A stretch of DNA of 64,000 nucleotides, from assembly GCF_040545335.1 (NCBI RefSeq), contig NZ_JBEPLU010000001.1, positions 868,001 to 932,000 on the forward strand, in the 5' to 3' direction. The notes beneath the pieces are model-generated. The model was given only the letters and a program-made list of their open reading frames with translations, did not search any database and was not told the DNA's origin. Position numbers and translations under genes: made by a program. Origin of the DNA: Phenylobacterium koreense (GTDB lineage: Bacteria; Pseudomonadota; Alphaproteobacteria; Caulobacterales; Caulobacteraceae). Below are positions 9,325-18,197 of the stretch, one piece after another (the first letter of the stretch is position 1; every line of letters starts with the position of its first letter).

Positions 9325-10122
9325 TCAGTCCTTTTTTCGAGCCGCCGAGGGCGGCGGAGGTTGGGGCCGCGAGAACACCCACTCGGCGTCGCTCGAGGCG
9401 TCCTTCTGGAACCGATAGCCTTCGTAGTCGAACGCCCGAAGGTCGTCGGCCTTTTCGATGCCGTGGTCGATGGCGTAGCGCGCCATCAGCCCCCGCGCCT
9501 TCTTGGCGTAGAAGGAGATGATCTTGGCCGATCCATCCTTCTCTTCAAGGAACTTGGCCGTGACCACCGGAACGGTCAGGGCCTTCCGGTCCACCGCCCC
9601 GAAGTACTCCTGGCTGGCGCAGTTCACCAAGGTCGCGTCCTTGTGGCCGCGCGCCGCCTCGTTCAGCCCCTTGGCGATCCGGTCCCCCCAGAAGTCGTAG
9701 AGGCTGCCGCCCCGCTTGGTCTTGATGCGGACGCCCATCTCCAGGCGATAGGGCTGGATGGCGTCCAGCGGGCGCAACAGGCCATAGAGCCCGGAAAGGA
9801 TGCGCAGGTGCTTTTGCGCATGGGCCAGGCCCTTCTTGTCCAGTTCGCGAGCCTTCAGGCCGGAATAGACGTCGCCGTTGAAGGCGAAGGCCGCCTGCAG
9901 GCCGTCCTCCATGGCCGGATCGAAGGCCTGGAAGCGCTCGCGGTTCAACTGCGCCAGCTTGTCCGAAAGGTCCATCATCCGCTTCAGGTCGCCGGTCTTC
10001 AGCTTCTTGGCGGTGACGGCCAGTTCGGCGATGTCGGCGGCCATCTCCGGGGTGGTCACGGGCGCGGCGCGCTCAGGAGCCGTGAAATCCAGCGCCTTGG
10101 CCGGAGAGATGACGATCAGCAT
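9325..10122 (-). CDS. yaaA: peroxide stress protein YaaA (DUF328)
   Basis: DNA-binding protein that in E. coli lowers free iron and protects against peroxide. The 265-residue protein begins MLIVISPAKALDF, has the GLYGLLRPLDAIQPYRLEMG block, and FISFYAKKARG-like and YEGYRFQ segments near the end. It is slightly longer than the E. coli protein because of a Pro-rich tail ending in lysines. It sits eight bases downstream of an FAD-dependent dehydrogenase that could release peroxide; a functional link is only inferred. Confidence 0.95.
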   Translation of the reverse strand: MLIVISPAKALDFTAPERAAPVTTPEMAADIAELAVTAKKLKTGDLKRMMDLSDKLAQLNRERFQAFDPAMEDGLQAAFAFNGDVYSGLKARELDKKGLAHAQKHLRILSGLYGLLRPLDAIQPYRLEMGVRIKTKRGGSLYDFWGDRIAKGLNEAARGHKDATLVNCASQEYFGAVDRKALTVPVVTAKFLEEKDGSAKIISFYAKKARGLMARYAIDHGIEKADDLRAFDYEGYRFQKDASSDAEWVFSRPQPPPPSAARKKD

Positions 10123-10129
10123 TGCCTGC

Positions 10130-11539
10130 TCAGAAATGGACTCGCGGATTCATGATCCGCCCAGGGTCCAGGCTTTGCCGGATCGCCGTGAGGGCCGCAA
10201 CCTCGACCGGCGACTTATAGCGCCGGGCCTCCTCGGTCTTCATCGAGCCCAGCCCATGCTCGGCCGAGATCGAACCGCCCATGGAGGCGACGATGTCGTG
10301 GACGATCCGCGAACCCTCCGCGCGCATGGCCGAGTGGCGGGCGTCGTCGCCCCCCTCCGGCCGGATGACGTCGTAGTGGATATTTCCGTCGCCCATGTGG
10401 CCGAAGGCCGTCACCCGCGCCCCGGGAACCAGGGCCTCCATCCGCTCGGTAGTGACCTTTAGGAACTCGGCCACCCGGCTGACCGGGACCGAGACGTCGT
10501 GCTTCCAGGTCGCCCCTTCCGGCTTCTGGCCGGCGGACTGGTTCTCGCGCAGCGACCAGAGGGCCTTGGCCTGGGCCGCGCTCTGAGCGATCACCGCGTC
10601 GCGGATCAACCCTTCCTCGGCCGCGGTGGTCAGCAGCCGCTCCAGGGCGGACTCGGCCGCGCCCGGCTCTCCCGATGCGATCTCGACGAGCACGTACCAG
10701 GGATGGACCTCCGCCAGCGGGTCCCGTTGGCCGGGAATGTTCTTCAGTACGAACTCCAGGCCGCGCCGGCCCATCAGCTCGAAGGCCTCCACCGCCCCGC
10801 CGGCCTCGTCCTTGGCGCGGACCAGCAGCTTCAACGCCGCCTCGGGCGTTTCGACCGCGGCGATGGCGGTGGCGCGGGAGACCAGCACCGGAAATAGCTT
10901 CAGGGCCGCGGCGGTGACCACGCCGAGCGTTCCCTCGGCGCCGATGAGCAGTTGCTTGAGGTCGTAGCCGGTATTGTCCTTGCGCAGGCGCTTCAGCCCG
11001 TTCCAGATCTCGCCATTGGGCAGCACCGCCTCCAGGCCCAACACCAGGTCGCGCGTATTGCCATAGCGCAGGACGGCGGTGCCGCCGGCATTGGTGGAGA
11101 CCACGCCGCCGATGGTCGCCGTGCCTTGCGAGGCCAGGTCGAGCGGGAAGCGGCGGCCGTTGGCCAGGGCCGCCTCATGCACCGCCTCCAGGGTGACGCC
11201 GGCCTCGGCGACGAGCACGTCGTCGAAGGTGTCGATATCGCGGATGGCCCGCAGGCGCTCGGTGGAGAGCAGGATCTCACCCAGCGGAATCTGGCCGCCC
11301 ACCAGGCCGGTATTGCCGCCTTGAGGCACGATGGGAACGCCCGCCTCGGCGCAGATCCCGACCACTGCGGCGGCCTCCGATGTCGATTTCGGCAAGGCGA
11401 GGAACGGCGTCGTCCCGTGCCAGCGGTCGCGCCACTCGACCAGCTTGGGCGCCAGGCGGTCCGGGTCCTGGCTCCAGCCGCCCTCGCCGAGCACGACCTT
11501 GAGGCGGGAAATGACGTCGGCGGGCACGGAGAGAGTCAT
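10130..11539 (-). CDS. FAD-binding oxidoreductase, GlcD/D-2-hydroxyacid dehydrogenase type
   Basis: 469-residue flavoprotein of the vanillyl-alcohol-oxidase fold. The FAD-binding PCMH domain (about residues 40-215) includes VPQGGNTGLVGGQIP and GTATIGGVVSTNAGG. The C-terminal oxidase domain ends in EHGLGSMK and DPGRIMNPR. Overall it resembles D-2-hydroxyglutarate or D-lactate dehydrogenases; the substrate cannot be fixed without alignment. The histidines near GHMGDGNIHYDV match the metal site of D-2-HGDH-like enzymes. It probably feeds electrons to the quinone pool or an acceptor flavoprotein. Confidence 0.9.
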   Translation of the reverse strand: MTLSVPADVISRLKVVLGEGGWSQDPDRLAPKLVEWRDRWHGTTPFLALPKSTSEAAAVVGICAEAGVPIVPQGGNTGLVGGQIPLGEILLSTERLRAIRDIDTFDDVLVAEAGVTLEAVHEAALANGRRFPLDLASQGTATIGGVVSTNAGGTAVLRYGNTRDLVLGLEAVLPNGEIWNGLKRLRKDNTGYDLKQLLIGAEGTLGVVTAAALKLFPVLVSRATAIAAVETPEAALKLLVRAKDEAGGAVEAFELMGRRGLEFVLKNIPGQRDPLAEVHPWYVLVEIASGEPGAAESALERLLTTAAEEGLIRDAVIAQSAAQAKALWSLRENQSAGQKPEGATWKHDVSVPVSRVAEFLKVTTERMEALVPGARVTAFGHMGDGNIHYDVIRPEGGDDARHSAMRAEGSRIVHDIVASMGGSISAEHGLGSMKTEEARRYKSPVEVAALTAIRQSLDPGRIMNPRVHF

Positions 11540-11562
11540 GTCGCCAGTCTAGCCCCCGGGGC

Positions 11563-12528
11563 CTAGCCGACAAAGCCGGCGGCGCGCTTCAGTCGGTCGT
11601 TGATGGCCTCGCCGAGCCCTTCGAAAGGGATCGGCGCAACGGCGATGGCGACAGGATCGGTCCGGTCGGCCTCGCGCAAGTAGGCGAAGAGCCGCGCGGC
11701 CGCCTCGCGCAGATCGCCCGAGGGGCTGAGGTTCCAGCGATGCTGGCCAGGGCCGAAGGCCAGGAAGGCTTCGCCCGGCTCGGCGTGGGTGGCGTTGAGG
11801 CGCACCGGCGCCTTGGGCGAATAGTGCCGGGCCAGCCGCCCCGGAGAGCGCTTGGCGTCGACCTCGGCCTCGGCCAGAGGGCCGATCACCGCCTCGAGTT
11901 CGGCCCGCGTCACCGCCCCCGGTCGCAGCAGCCGCGGAACGTCGAGCAGGGCCACCACCGTGGATTCCAGCCCAACCTCGCAAGGTCCGCCATCCAGCGA
12001 GGCGCCGACCTTGTCGCCGGTCTCTTCCATGGCGTCGGCATAGGTGGTGGGGCTGGGCCGGCCCGAGCGATTGGCCGAAGGCGCCACCACCGGGCCGCCG
12101 AAGCGCGCGAGCAGAGCGCGAGCCGTCGAGTGGGCAGGAACGCGCACCGCCACTGTGTCGAGGCCGGCGCGGGCCAGGTCGCTGACTGCTGTGTCCTCGG
12201 CGATCGGCAACACCAGCGTCAGGGGGCCGGGCCAGAAGGTCCGGGCCAGGGCGCGGGCGCGTTCGTCGAACCGGGCGATCCGCTCAGCGGCGGCCAGGTC
12301 GGCCACATGCGAGATCAGCGGATTGAAGCTCGGCCGCCCCTTGGCCTCGAAGATGGCGGCCACCGCCTGCGGGTTCGCCGCATCACCCGCCAGGCCATAG
12401 ACCGTCTCGGTCGGCAGGATGACCAGCTCGCCGCGGCGCAGGGCCTGCGCGGCGGCCTCTATCGCCGCGTCGCCGTCAGCTTCACGCTGACCTTCACCTC
12501 GGCCGGAATTTGATCGGTGCTCGTCCAC
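11563..12528 (-). CDS. tsaC: L-threonylcarbamoyladenylate synthase (Sua5/TsaC)
   Basis: Makes threonylcarbamoyl-AMP for the universal t6A tRNA modification. The YrdC domain shows LPTETVYGLAGDA, KGRPSFNPL, FWPGPLTLVL, VRVPAHS and PSANRSGRPSPT. After it comes the Sua5 extension with HYSPKAPVRL, so this is the longer Sua5 type (321 residues as called). No ATG is available near the expected start. The GTG at 12528, inside the end of the upstream b561-YceI gene, gives the right length but has a weak ribosome site. The start is therefore uncertain; the gene is not. Confidence 0.9.
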   Translation of the reverse strand: MDEHRSNSGRGEGQREADGDAAIEAAAQALRRGELVILPTETVYGLAGDAANPQAVAAIFEAKGRPSFNPLISHVADLAAAERIARFDERARALARTFWPGPLTLVLPIAEDTAVSDLARAGLDTVAVRVPAHSTARALLARFGGPVVAPSANRSGRPSPTTYADAMEETGDKVGASLDGGPCEVGLESTVVALLDVPRLLRPGAVTRAELEAVIGPLAEAEVDAKRSPGRLARHYSPKAPVRLNATHAEPGEAFLAFGPGQHRWNLSPSGDLREAAARLFAYLREADRTDPVAIAVAPIPFEGLGEAINDRLKRAAGFVG

Positions 12529-13742
12529 TCGCCCTGTCCGACGCCAAAGGCCGTGCGGTCGAGGGTGGTTACACCGCTGACCCGCGCCTTGTCGCCCTCG
12601 ATCTTGAGGGTGAAGGGCAGCCGCTGGGGCTTGGTCACACCCCGCAGGGTGAGCTGGCCATGGGCGACATAGCGATCCGTCCCGGTCTTCTCGAAGCGGC
12701 TGGCGGTGAAGGTGGCCCTCGGATGCTCGCCGATGTCGAACCAGTCGGCGCCGCCGATGCTCTGGTCGCGCTGGGGATCGCCGGTGACGGCGGAGGCGAG
12801 ATCGATGCTGACGCTCACCTTCGACTTGTCCAGCGCCTCGGGGCTGAAGCGGACATCGGCGGTCCAGCGGTCGAAGCGCCCGTCGATGGCGTTGCCGCCC
12901 CAGGACGTCGAGAAGCCCAGGGTCGAGCCCTGGTTCACCGTCCAGGCGGACGGCTCGCGGGCCGCGGCCTTCTCCGACTCCGGGGCCGCAGCGGGCGCTT
13001 CGGCCGGAACCGACACCGGCAACGGTGCGGCGACCTCGGGCTCGGCAGCGATGACTGGCGCCGGCAGTGGTTTGGACTGCGGCGGCCGGGGCTGGACGGC
13101 GTAGCCGGCGCCGATCACCCCCAGGGCCGCGACCGCGATCACGATCAGCCGCGGGTCGAACCAGCTCCCGGCCTTCGCGCCGGGCGCCATGTGCGCGAGG
13201 ACCGGCTCGTCGCGGCCGAACAGTTGGTGCTTGAGCGCGCCGGCTACATGCAGGGCGACCAGGATATAGGCGCCCCAGGCCAGGGTCTCGTGCCCGGCTT
13301 CGCCGAAGCTGTTCCATGCGGCCTTTGCGGGACCTTCCAGATGCGCCAGGCCCGGAATGTGCGGCCAGGGGACCGCGCCATAGAGCAAGGTCGGCACCTG
13401 GATCCGGCTGGTGGAGACCATGATCCACCCGGTGATCGGCATGCCGATCATGATGACGTAGAGCCCGACATGGGCGATGCGGGCCAGCCAGCGCTCCCAG
13501 GCCGCCATGGTCGCCGGCAGCGGCGGCGGCCGATGGCCGAGCCGCCAGGTCAGCCGCCCCAGGCTGAGCAGCAGGATCGTGATCCCGACCGACTTGTGCA
13601 GTTGCATCAGGGCGAAGCCCTGCGGCGTACGCCCGTCCATCCGCCAGCCGAGGATCACCTGGAAGACGATCATGGCCGCGATCAGCCAATGCAGGATGAT
13701 GGCGACGGCGCTGTAGCGATCGCGCCCCGGGGTATTCGGCAT
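12459..13742 (-). CDS. cytochrome b561-YceI fusion protein
   Basis: One 427-residue polypeptide with two parts. Residues about 8-190 are a four-helix cytochrome b561 with haem-ligand histidines in ILHWLIAAM, LHKSVGITILLL and HVAGALKHQL. After a further helix and a Pro/Ala/Glu-rich linker (about 225-270), residues about 275-427 are a YceI lipocalin-like domain. The topology would place YceI in the periplasm, tethered to the membrane cytochrome. YceI proteins bind isoprenoid quinones or lipids; transfer to the haem protein is inference. It starts two bases after the upstream YceI gene. Confidence 0.9.
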   Translation of the reverse strand: MPNTPGRDRYSAVAIILHWLIAAMIVFQVILGWRMDGRTPQGFALMQLHKSVGITILLLSLGRLTWRLGHRPPPLPATMAAWERWLARIAHVGLYVIMIGMPITGWIMVSTSRIQVPTLLYGAVPWPHIPGLAHLEGPAKAAWNSFGEAGHETLAWGAYILVALHVAGALKHQLFGRDEPVLAHMAPGAKAGSWFDPRLIVIAVAALGVIGAGYAVQPRPPQSKPLPAPVIAAEPEVAAPLPVSVPAEAPAAAPESEKAAAREPSAWTVNQGSTLGFSTSWGGNAIDGRFDRWTADVRFSPEALDKSKVSVSIDLASAVTGDPQRDQSIGGADWFDIGEHPRATFTASRFEKTGTDRYVAHGQLTLRGVTKPQRLPFTLKIEGDKARVSGVTTLDRTAFGVGQGEWTSTDQIPAEVKVSVKLTATRR

Positions 13743-13743
13743 A

Positions 13744-14349
13744 CTACTTCCTGGTGAACTCGGCTTCGAAGACAAGGTCGACGTCGTCGCCGACCAGCGG
13801 GCTCACCGCCGTGACGCCGAAGTCCGACCGCTTGATGTGGGCGGTTCCGGAAAAGCCGAGCCGGACGCCCACGCCCAGCATGCCTGGGCCGACGCCGTTG
13901 AAGGCGACGTCCAGGCTGACCGGCCGGGTGACCCCATGAAAGGTGAGCTGGCCGTCGATCCTGCCGAGGCCGTCGTCATGCGCCTCGATCGCGGAGGTGA
14001 CGAAGGTGATCTGCGGGTACTTCGCGGCGTCGAAGAACTGGGAGCCGGCGATCTGGCGGTCGAAGTCGGGATTGCCGGTGCTCACCGACGCCGGGTCGAC
14101 GGTGATGACCGCCTGGGTCGAGGACCAGGCGGCAGGATCATAGGCGAACTGGCCCGCAATCCTGTCGAAGCGCATCGTGTAGTGGGAAAATCCCATGTGG
14201 CTGACGCGGGCGACGAGGCTCGCATGAGCCTTGTCGATGACGTACTCGCCCTTGGGCGCCTTGAGGGGATCGCGACTGGTCGGACTGGCCGCGGCCTCGC
14301 CCGCAGTCATCAGCAACAATGCGGCGATCGTCACGGTACGCAGCGACAT
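13744..14349 (-). CDS. secreted YceI family protein
   Basis: Periplasmic lipid/isoprenoid-binding barrel protein of 201 residues. A signal peptide (MSLRTVTIAALLLMTAGEAAAS) is followed by the YceI pattern: YVIDKAHASLVARVSHMGFS, PDFDRQIAGSQFFDAAKYP and TFHGVTRPVSLDV. The start is placed at the signal peptide. The stop is immediately before the start of the b561-YceI fusion, so the two YceI domains are made from one transcript: one soluble, one tethered. Confidence 0.93.
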   Translation of the reverse strand: MSLRTVTIAALLLMTAGEAAASPTSRDPLKAPKGEYVIDKAHASLVARVSHMGFSHYTMRFDRIAGQFAYDPAAWSSTQAVITVDPASVSTGNPDFDRQIAGSQFFDAAKYPQITFVTSAIEAHDDGLGRIDGQLTFHGVTRPVSLDVAFNGVGPGMLGVGVRLGFSGTAHIKRSDFGVTAVSPLVGDDVDLVFEAEFTRK

Positions 14350-14483
14350 ACTGGGCCTCTTCTGGGCGGCCGGCCTCAGATGGTGGAGTTTGCGCCCGGA
14401 GCGACCGGCCTGAAGCACACGAAACCGTGATGGCCCGGAGGCGCCGGGCAGCCTAAACAGCAGTCACACCTCCGGAGCCTCGC

Positions 14484-16232
14484 ATGTCCTTCCGCGCGCC
14501 TATCCGCGACCTCGCCCTCGCCCTCAAGATCGCCGGCCACCCCGCCCTGATCGGCCAGAGCTTCAGCGAACTGGACGAGGACACCGTCGCGGCTGTGCTG
14601 CAGGCAGCCGGCGCGTTCACGCAGGAGGAGCTCGCGCCGCTGAACCGTGTGGGCGATCAGGTCGGCGCGAAATACGCCAACGGCAAGGTCACCGCCGCGC
14701 CCGGCTTCGCCGACGCCTACCGGGCCTTCGTCGCCGGCGGCTGGAACTCCCTGTCGGCCGATCCGGAATATGGCGGCCAGGGCCTGACCAAGGCCATGGA
14801 GCTGGCGGTGTTCGAGATGGTCCACGCCTCGAACATGGCCTTCGGCCTCTGCCCGATGCTGACCCAGGGCGCGATCGAAGCCCTGCACCTGCACGGGACC
14901 GAGCGCCAGAAGCAGCTCGTCCTGCCCAGGCTGGTCTCCGGCGAGTGGACCGGGACCATGAATCTCACCGAGCCGCAGGCCGGCTCGGATCTGGCGGCTA
15001 TCACCACCCGCGCCGAACCCGACGGCCAGGGCGGCTATCGCCTGACCGGCCAGAAGATCTTCATCACCTGGGGAGACCACGACGCGGCGGAGAACATCTG
15101 CCACCTGGTCCTGGCCCGCCTCCCCGACGCCCCGCCCGGCGTGAAGGGCATCTCCCTCTTCCTGGCGCCGAAATACCTGATCGACGACGCCGGTCAGCCG
15201 GGCGCGGCCAACGACCTTCGCCCGGCCTCGATCGAGCACAAGCTGGGCATCCACGGCTCGCCCACCTGCGTGATGCTGTTCGAAGGCGCCAGGGCCGAGC
15301 TAGTCGGCGAGCTGAACAACGGCCTGGCGCATATGTTCGTCATGATGAACGCCGCGCGCCTGCAGGTCGGCGTGCAGGGCGTCGCCATCGCCGAGCGGGC
15401 CTTCCAGCAGGCCCTGGCGTTCAGCCAGGAGCGCCGCCAGGGCCGGGCGGTCTGGTCGGCCGAGTACCCAGCCCCGCTCTTCGGCCACCCGGACGTGCGC
15501 CGCTCGCTGATGCTGATGAAGGCCAAGATCGAGGCGGCGCGCGGGATCTGCATGACCACCGGCGTCCTGGCTGACCGGGCCCGCCTGGCCCCCAGCGAGG
15601 CTGAGCGCAACGCCGCCCGGGCGCGCCAGGAGCTGCTGACCCCGATCGCCAAGGCCTGGTCCACCGACATCGGGGTCGAGGTGGCCTCGCTCGGCGTGCA
15701 GATCCATGGCGGCATGGGCTTCATCGAAGAGACCGGCGCGGCCCAGTATTACCGCGACGCCCGGATCGCCCCGATCTACGAGGGCGCCAACGGCATCCAG
15801 GCCATCGACCTGATCGGCCGCAAGGTCGGCATGGAGAACGGCGCGGTGATGGACGCCCTGTGCGCCGACGTCCACGCCACCATCGAGGAACTGAGGGGCG
15901 ATGCGGAGCTGAAGAGCGTCGCCGAACGCCTGGAAGCCGGCGTCCGGGCGCTGGAGCGCGCCACCGACTGGGTGATCGAGAACAAGGGGCCGAACGCGCT
16001 TGCGGCCGCCACGCCTTACCTGGAGCTGGCCGGCGACGTGATCGGCGGCTGGATGCTCGCCCGGCAGGCCCAAGCGACTGCGGGGGCGGCCGACGACTGG
16101 TCGCGCAGCAAGGCCGCCCTCGCGCGGCTCTATGCCGGCCAGGTGCTCGCGGGGGCCCCAGGACTCGCCGACGGGCTGATGGACGGCGCCGCCGACCTGG
16201 AAGCGGTCACCTTCGAGGCGCTGGAAGCCTGA
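14484..16232 (+). CDS. acyl-CoA dehydrogenase
   Basis: FAD enzyme introducing the 2,3 double bond into acyl-CoA. The 582-residue length and extra C-terminal domain match the bacterial acyl-CoA dehydrogenase group related to FadE/AidB-like proteins. Visible are NLTEPQAGSDLAAI (substrate/FAD segment), FITWGDHDAAENI, the EHKLGIHGSPTCVM block, GGMGFIEETGAAQYYRDARI and the catalytic-base segment IAPIYEGANGIQAIDL. It stands alone on its strand, so its chain-length preference cannot be told from context. Confidence 0.94.
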   Translation: MSFRAPIRDLALALKIAGHPALIGQSFSELDEDTVAAVLQAAGAFTQEELAPLNRVGDQVGAKYANGKVTAAPGFADAYRAFVAGGWNSLSADPEYGGQGLTKAMELAVFEMVHASNMAFGLCPMLTQGAIEALHLHGTERQKQLVLPRLVSGEWTGTMNLTEPQAGSDLAAITTRAEPDGQGGYRLTGQKIFITWGDHDAAENICHLVLARLPDAPPGVKGISLFLAPKYLIDDAGQPGAANDLRPASIEHKLGIHGSPTCVMLFEGARAELVGELNNGLAHMFVMMNAARLQVGVQGVAIAERAFQQALAFSQERRQGRAVWSAEYPAPLFGHPDVRRSLMLMKAKIEAARGICMTTGVLADRARLAPSEAERNAARARQELLTPIAKAWSTDIGVEVASLGVQIHGGMGFIEETGAAQYYRDARIAPIYEGANGIQAIDLIGRKVGMENGAVMDALCADVHATIEELRGDAELKSVAERLEAGVRALERATDWVIENKGPNALAAATPYLELAGDVIGGWMLARQAQATAGAADDWSRSKAALARLYAGQVLAGAPGLADGLMDGAADLEAVTFEALEA

Positions 16233-16496
16233 CGAGGCGCGCGACGCCAGCACCAGGAAAACGGGTGAGCACGGACAACCTGCACCTTGTGCGAGCTCAA
16301 CGGCCACGCTCTGTGGCGCCGAAGCCTCAATCTTGAGCATAGGGTTGATTTTGCCGACCCACCCCGCCGTTCGGCGGCTTGGCGAGTCGAGACTTTCTCT
16401 GTAGCTGCACCACAGCGGGATTTTTTGCCCCGCCGGCGTGCGCGCGCCTGCGCCACGACAATGAAGAATAACGAGCACCGCTCATCGGGAGTAGAA

Positions 16497-18038
16497 ATGT
16501 CTGACCAGTACGACCGCGTTTCGACGGACCGCCGCGCCCTGATGGCCGGCGCTGCAGCAGCCGCAGCCGCTGGCGCGTTCCTGTCGCCGGCCGCGGCCAG
16601 CGCGGCCGCAGCCGATATCGCGGTGATCCGGAAGGCGGTCGAGGCCGACAAGGCCGATGCGATCAAGCGCCTGCAGGAGTGGATCGCGCTTCCGACCGTC
16701 GCCGCCGAGGGCATGAACGTGAAGGAAGGCCCCGAGTACATGGCGAAGATCGCCAGGGAAGCGGGCTTCACCACCGCCGAGATCATTCCGACCGACGGGG
16801 TTTCGGGCGTGTTCGCCACCCTGGACGTCGGCGCCCCGCGCTGGGTCGGCGTCTATTTCATGTACGACGTCAAGCAGTTCGACCCGAAGGAATGGTCGAG
16901 CCCGCCGCTGGAAGGCCGGCTGGTCGAGAAGGCTCCGTTCGGCACGGTGATGGTCGGCCGCGGATCGACCAACTCCAAGGGCGGCCAGATCACCCTGCTG
17001 AACGCCCTGCGCGCCATGCGCGCCACCGGCAAGAAGCCGCCGGTCAACATCGCCCTGATCTGCGAGGGCGAGGAAGAGATCGCCTCCACCCATTTCCGCC
17101 AGATCGCCACCCACCCGAAGGTGTTGCCGGTCCTCGAGAAGTGCGAAGGCATCTACGTGCCCGGCCCGGCGCAGGACCGCCTGACCGGCGAAGTCTCCTT
17201 CACCCTGGGCGCAAAGGGCCCGGTCGAGCTGCAGCTCACCGTGGACGGAGCCAAGACCGGCATCGGCCCGAAGACCGACATCCACTCCTCGGAAAAGGCC
17301 CGCATCGACAGCCCGATCTGGCGCCTGGTCCAGGCCCTGGCCACCCTGACCACGCCTGACGGCAACACCCCGACCCTCGACGGCTTCATGGACAAGGTCC
17401 GTCCGCTGTCCGCCCGCGAGAAGGAACTGATCGCCCAGCTCGCCAAGAAGACCAACGAAGACGCGATCAAGCAGGCCTACGGCAACAAGGCCTGGATCGA
17501 CAATCTCAGCTACGAGAAGTCGATCGAGCGCCTGCTCTCCCAGCCGACCATCAACCTGCAAGGCCTGGTCGGCGGCTACACGGGGCCGGGCGGCAAGAGC
17601 ATCCTGCCTAGCAAGGCCGAAGCCAAGATCGAGATCCGCATGGTCCCGAACCAGACCTATGAGGACACGGTCAAGCAACTGCGCGCCCACCTCGACAAGC
17701 GCGGCTTCCAGGACGTGGCGATCAACGTCTCCGGCGGCTACGACCCGACCGAAACCGCCGAGGACGCCCGCGTCGTCCAGGCGGCCCTGGCGGCCTACAA
17801 GAAGATGAACATCCCGGTGACCCTGTCGCCGCGCAGCCCCGGCTCGTGGCCGGGCTCGCTGTTCACCCAGCCGCCGGTCAACAAGCCCGCCATCCATTAC
17901 GGCGTCGGCTTCGGTTCGGGCGCCCACGCACCGGACGAGTTCATCGTCATCGACTCCGCCAACCCGAAAGTGGCGGGCTACGTGGATGCGACCATGGCCC
18001 AGGTGCAGTTCCTCTACGCCCTGGCCGAGATGAAATAG
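16497..18038 (+). CDS. Tat-exported M20-like hydrolase with altered metal ligands
   Basis: 513 residues. The N-terminus has a twin-arginine signal (TDRRALMAGAAAAAAAGAFL). The rest follows the M20 dipeptidase layout: catalytic domain, dimerisation domain (about 230-390, with DIHSS) and a final GSGAHAPDEF. Two expected metal ligands differ: the usual H-x-D reads M122-Y-D124, and the usual GRGxxD-x-KG reads GRGSTN159SKG. E193-E194 and the last histidine are kept. It may be a divergent enzyme or a binding protein. Start chosen for GGGAG upstream. It precedes a TonB receptor and a prolyl aminopeptidase. Confidence 0.85.
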   Translation: MSDQYDRVSTDRRALMAGAAAAAAAGAFLSPAAASAAAADIAVIRKAVEADKADAIKRLQEWIALPTVAAEGMNVKEGPEYMAKIAREAGFTTAEIIPTDGVSGVFATLDVGAPRWVGVYFMYDVKQFDPKEWSSPPLEGRLVEKAPFGTVMVGRGSTNSKGGQITLLNALRAMRATGKKPPVNIALICEGEEEIASTHFRQIATHPKVLPVLEKCEGIYVPGPAQDRLTGEVSFTLGAKGPVELQLTVDGAKTGIGPKTDIHSSEKARIDSPIWRLVQALATLTTPDGNTPTLDGFMDKVRPLSAREKELIAQLAKKTNEDAIKQAYGNKAWIDNLSYEKSIERLLSQPTINLQGLVGGYTGPGGKSILPSKAEAKIEIRMVPNQTYEDTVKQLRAHLDKRGFQDVAINVSGGYDPTETAEDARVVQAALAAYKKMNIPVTLSPRSPGSWPGSLFTQPPVNKPAIHYGVGFGSGAHAPDEFIVIDSANPKVAGYVDATMAQVQFLYALAEMK

Positions 18039-18052
18039 CCGACGGCTCCGGG

Positions 18053-18079
18053 GGGCCGCATCCGCGCAAGGGGCGGCCC
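18053..18079 (+). terminator. GC hairpin after M20 gene
   Basis: GGGCCGC pairs with GCGGCCC across a 13-base loop, 14 bases after the stop, followed by TTCCC. Modest T-tract; a plausible terminator. Confidence 0.5.
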
Positions 18080-18197
18080 TTCCCAATAACGACAAGGCCT
18101 GGAGACCGCACCGAAGTCTCTCCAGTGCGCCAAGGCCGACGACAGATCTGAAAAACCGCCGCCCGCCGGCGGACTATGGGGGAACTACAGAACTCAA

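Noticed and set aside
12529..13689. tsaC frame stays open 1.2 kb upstream, suggesting a fusion
   Set aside because: That stretch is coding in another frame (b561-YceI); the translation there is low-complexity Arg/Pro-rich. Only the start of tsaC is uncertain.
14420..14460. Short GC stem before the acyl-CoA dehydrogenase gene
   Set aside because: Six-bp stems are common by chance at this GC content; no position-specific support.
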